A DNA stretch of 15,410 nucleotides from DATFLS01 sp964413425 (GTDB lineage Bacteria > Fidelibacterota > JAANXI01), in NCBI GenBank assembly GCA_964413425.1, contig CAYPST010000099.1, forward strand, positions 1 to 15,410. The letters run 5' to 3'. The translations under genes were made by a program, and so were the position numbers. Positions 14,090 through 15,410 of this stretch are shown here, piece after piece. Position 1 is the first letter of the stretch. Each line of letters begins with the position of its first letter. Under the pieces are notes generated by a model. It worked only from the letters and a program-made list of their open reading frames with translations. It searched no databases and had not been told where the DNA came from.

Positions 14090-15250
14090 ATGAAAAAGGG
14101 AACACTTACCAAATGGATTGGAATTATCGGGTCGTTGATGATTCTCATGGTTGCCGCCGGATGTGAGGACATGGAGAATCCGACGGAACCCGAGAATGAG
14201 CAGACATCATATACCATGCGGCTGCAGGTGCATCCTCCTTCGACTTTGCGCACGGAGGAAACCTGGAATCTCTGGACCTCACAGCTGGATGTCACCATGG
14301 ATGTGGGACTGGCGGGTTCGGCGGAATCGGAATCAAGTACCATGGGACGTCCGAAACTCACACTACGGAAAGTCGCGCACGGAGATTCGGCTGATGCCGA
14401 TTCGTCGTTTATCGGATCGTTCCATGGCGCGGGTATGGACGTGAGTGTGATGTTCGGCGGCGGCATGAACATGTGGGAACGCCACCACAACGGGCATATG
14501 GAAGAGCATCATGCCCGGTCAGGAGCGCACCATTATGGTGTGGAAATTCTGAATGCGGCCACTGATGCGCCGATTCAGGGAGGAATGGTGATTCCCCACA
14601 GCATTGTGACTCTGTATGCTGTTTCCGATGGCGATACCACTGAGATTCATCTCAGGCCGGTACAGGGATCGCACGGATACCAGTATGAATCCAATGCTGC
14701 CCTGCAGCCGGGAACCTACACTCTTCTGGTGGAAATCACCCCGCCGAATTTTTACCGAACCGAGCAGACCCGGAACAGGTGGACGGCCGTCATGTCCACA
14801 GAATTTACGGGATTCGAATTCGACGGGGCAGTAACGGAAGGGGTAATCGGAGAATCGATATTTACAACTTCCAACGGGGATTCAGTATATGTATCTCTAA
14901 AAGCAGCAGAACCCAAAACATACGGTGCGGTGAACACCGGACTGCTGCCGCCCGATCCAGAAGCGAATATCAATTTCGCCCTCCGGCTGGAAAACCCGAC
15001 GCTACAAGCGTTCGGACAGCCTGTGTGTGAAGCGGTCGTCACCCTCTCAATCACCAATAACGAAACGGGGAAAACCGAGGAAAGCACGCTGCATCCGACT
15101 TATGGTCCGTCTGGCTATTACTATGGCGGAAATATGATGATGGAACTCTTCCAGGGAGACCACACTCATCACGGCGGTATGTTCGGCGAGGATTCCCATG
15201 GCGATTCCGGCCATCATCATGGCCCCGGATCGATGATGGGAGGGAAATAA
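14090..15250 (+). CDS. His/Met-rich lipoprotein with internal repeats, candidate periplasmic copper-binding protein
   Basis: GAGAAAGG at 14075-14082 precedes the ATG. The 386-residue product has a lipoprotein signal with lipobox AAGC (Cys25). Two segment types each occur twice. Type A is at about 41-72 and 209-244 (LQVHPPSTLRTEETWNLW against VEITPPNFYRTEQTRNRW). Type B is at about 148-208 and 294-355 (EIHLRPVQGSHGYQYESN against ESTLHPTYGPSGYYYGGN). Ligand-rich stretches lie at 112-148 (many His and Met, including MNMWERHHNGHMEEHH) and at 349-386 (NMMMEL, HTHHGGM, HHHGPGSMM). Type B followed by type A resembles the order of strands in P19/Tp34-like periplasmic iron/copper proteins, by my recollection of that family. 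Its position after cusA supports a copper-buffering role. Family membership and function are inference. Confidence 0.75.
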   Translation: MKKGTLTKWIGIIGSLMILMVAAGCEDMENPTEPENEQTSYTMRLQVHPPSTLRTEETWNLWTSQLDVTMDVGLAGSAESESSTMGRPKLTLRKVAHGDSADADSSFIGSFHGAGMDVSVMFGGGMNMWERHHNGHMEEHHARSGAHHYGVEILNAATDAPIQGGMVIPHSIVTLYAVSDGDTTEIHLRPVQGSHGYQYESNAALQPGTYTLLVEITPPNFYRTEQTRNRWTAVMSTEFTGFEFDGAVTEGVIGESIFTTSNGDSVYVSLKAAEPKTYGAVNTGLLPPDPEANINFALRLENPTLQAFGQPVCEAVVTLSITNNETGKTEESTLHPTYGPSGYYYGGNMMMELFQGDHTHHGGMFGEDSHGDSGHHHGPGSMMGGK

Positions 15251-15410
15251 ATCGGAAAGAATCAGATTTGCCTGTCGATATTCTGAGAGAAATTTTTATA
15301 ATTGTACAACTGTTCGATTATATTGTGTAACAGAGGAAATTTTATCCATAAATAAATATGGCTATTCAGCTTACTCAGTATTTGTGGAGATCAAGAGTTC
15401 CTGGAGACGC

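Noticed and set aside
15262..15296. Possible terminator after the last lipoprotein gene
   Set aside because: TCAGA and TCTGA give only a five-base stem with a 15-base loop before the T-run, too weak to call.
15358..15410. Possible gene start at the right edge (ATG at 15358, open to the end)
   Set aside because: Only 17 codons are visible, the nearest GAGG is about 20 bases upstream and nothing is recognisable.

Overview
The window looks like a draft or metagenome-assembled contig: a run of ten Ns sits inside a gene at 836-845. The encoding organism is a diderm (Gram-negative-type) bacterium. An outer-membrane beta-barrel protein, a TolC-family channel, an RND efflux pump and three lipoprotein signal peptides show this. 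Three candidate promoters resemble the Bacteroidota pattern (TTG, about 18-20 bases, TAnnTTTG), yet several genes have strong Shine-Dalgarno sites (GAGGTG, AAGGAG), which are uncommon in classical Bacteroidota. I infer a member of the wider FCB group, for example a Neomarinimicrobiota- or Calditrichota-like lineage, but the window does not settle this.

Layout. Positions 1-423 hold the 3' end of an unidentified, probably repeat-containing protein. Positions 757-1425 encode an exported beta-barrel protein. Positions 1566-3111 hold a divergent type I-beta DAHP synthase (first step of the shikimate pathway), followed by a small unidentified protein. Positions 3112-3501 have no recognisable gene. 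A CAU-anticodon tRNA lies on the minus strand at 3541-3614 with its own candidate promoter and a downstream hairpin. Positions 3713-4062 are a non-coding element bounded by inverted repeats. Positions 4177-6296 encode a two-gene NatAB-like ABC exporter.

The main accessory module runs from 6441 to 15250 and is a copper/silver efflux cluster. In order it encodes a small exported Cys/His/Met-rich protein with an apparently leaderless promoter, a TolC-family outer-membrane channel (CusC role), a lipoprotein made of two heavy-metal-binding (HMBD) modules in the position CusF occupies in E. coli, a CusB-type adaptor with three N-terminal HMBD modules, a CusA-type RND pump keeping the three-methionine metal site, and a His/Met-rich lipoprotein with an internal repeat. 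The genes fit one pathway: the soluble and lipid-anchored metal-binding proteins would pass Cu(I)/Ag(I) to the CusCBA complex for expulsion across the outer membrane. No sensor or regulator gene is present in the window.

The most interesting non-coding signal is a family of inverted-repeat elements present twice, at 3713-4062 and 8695-8986. They share 14-base terminal repeats, ATCCC-NNN-GGGAT hairpins and arm sequences. The second copy lies inside the efflux cluster, directly after a stop codon. The most interesting protein is the terminal lipoprotein at 14090-15250, whose repeat order looks circularly permuted relative to P19/Tp34-like periplasmic metal-binding proteins.
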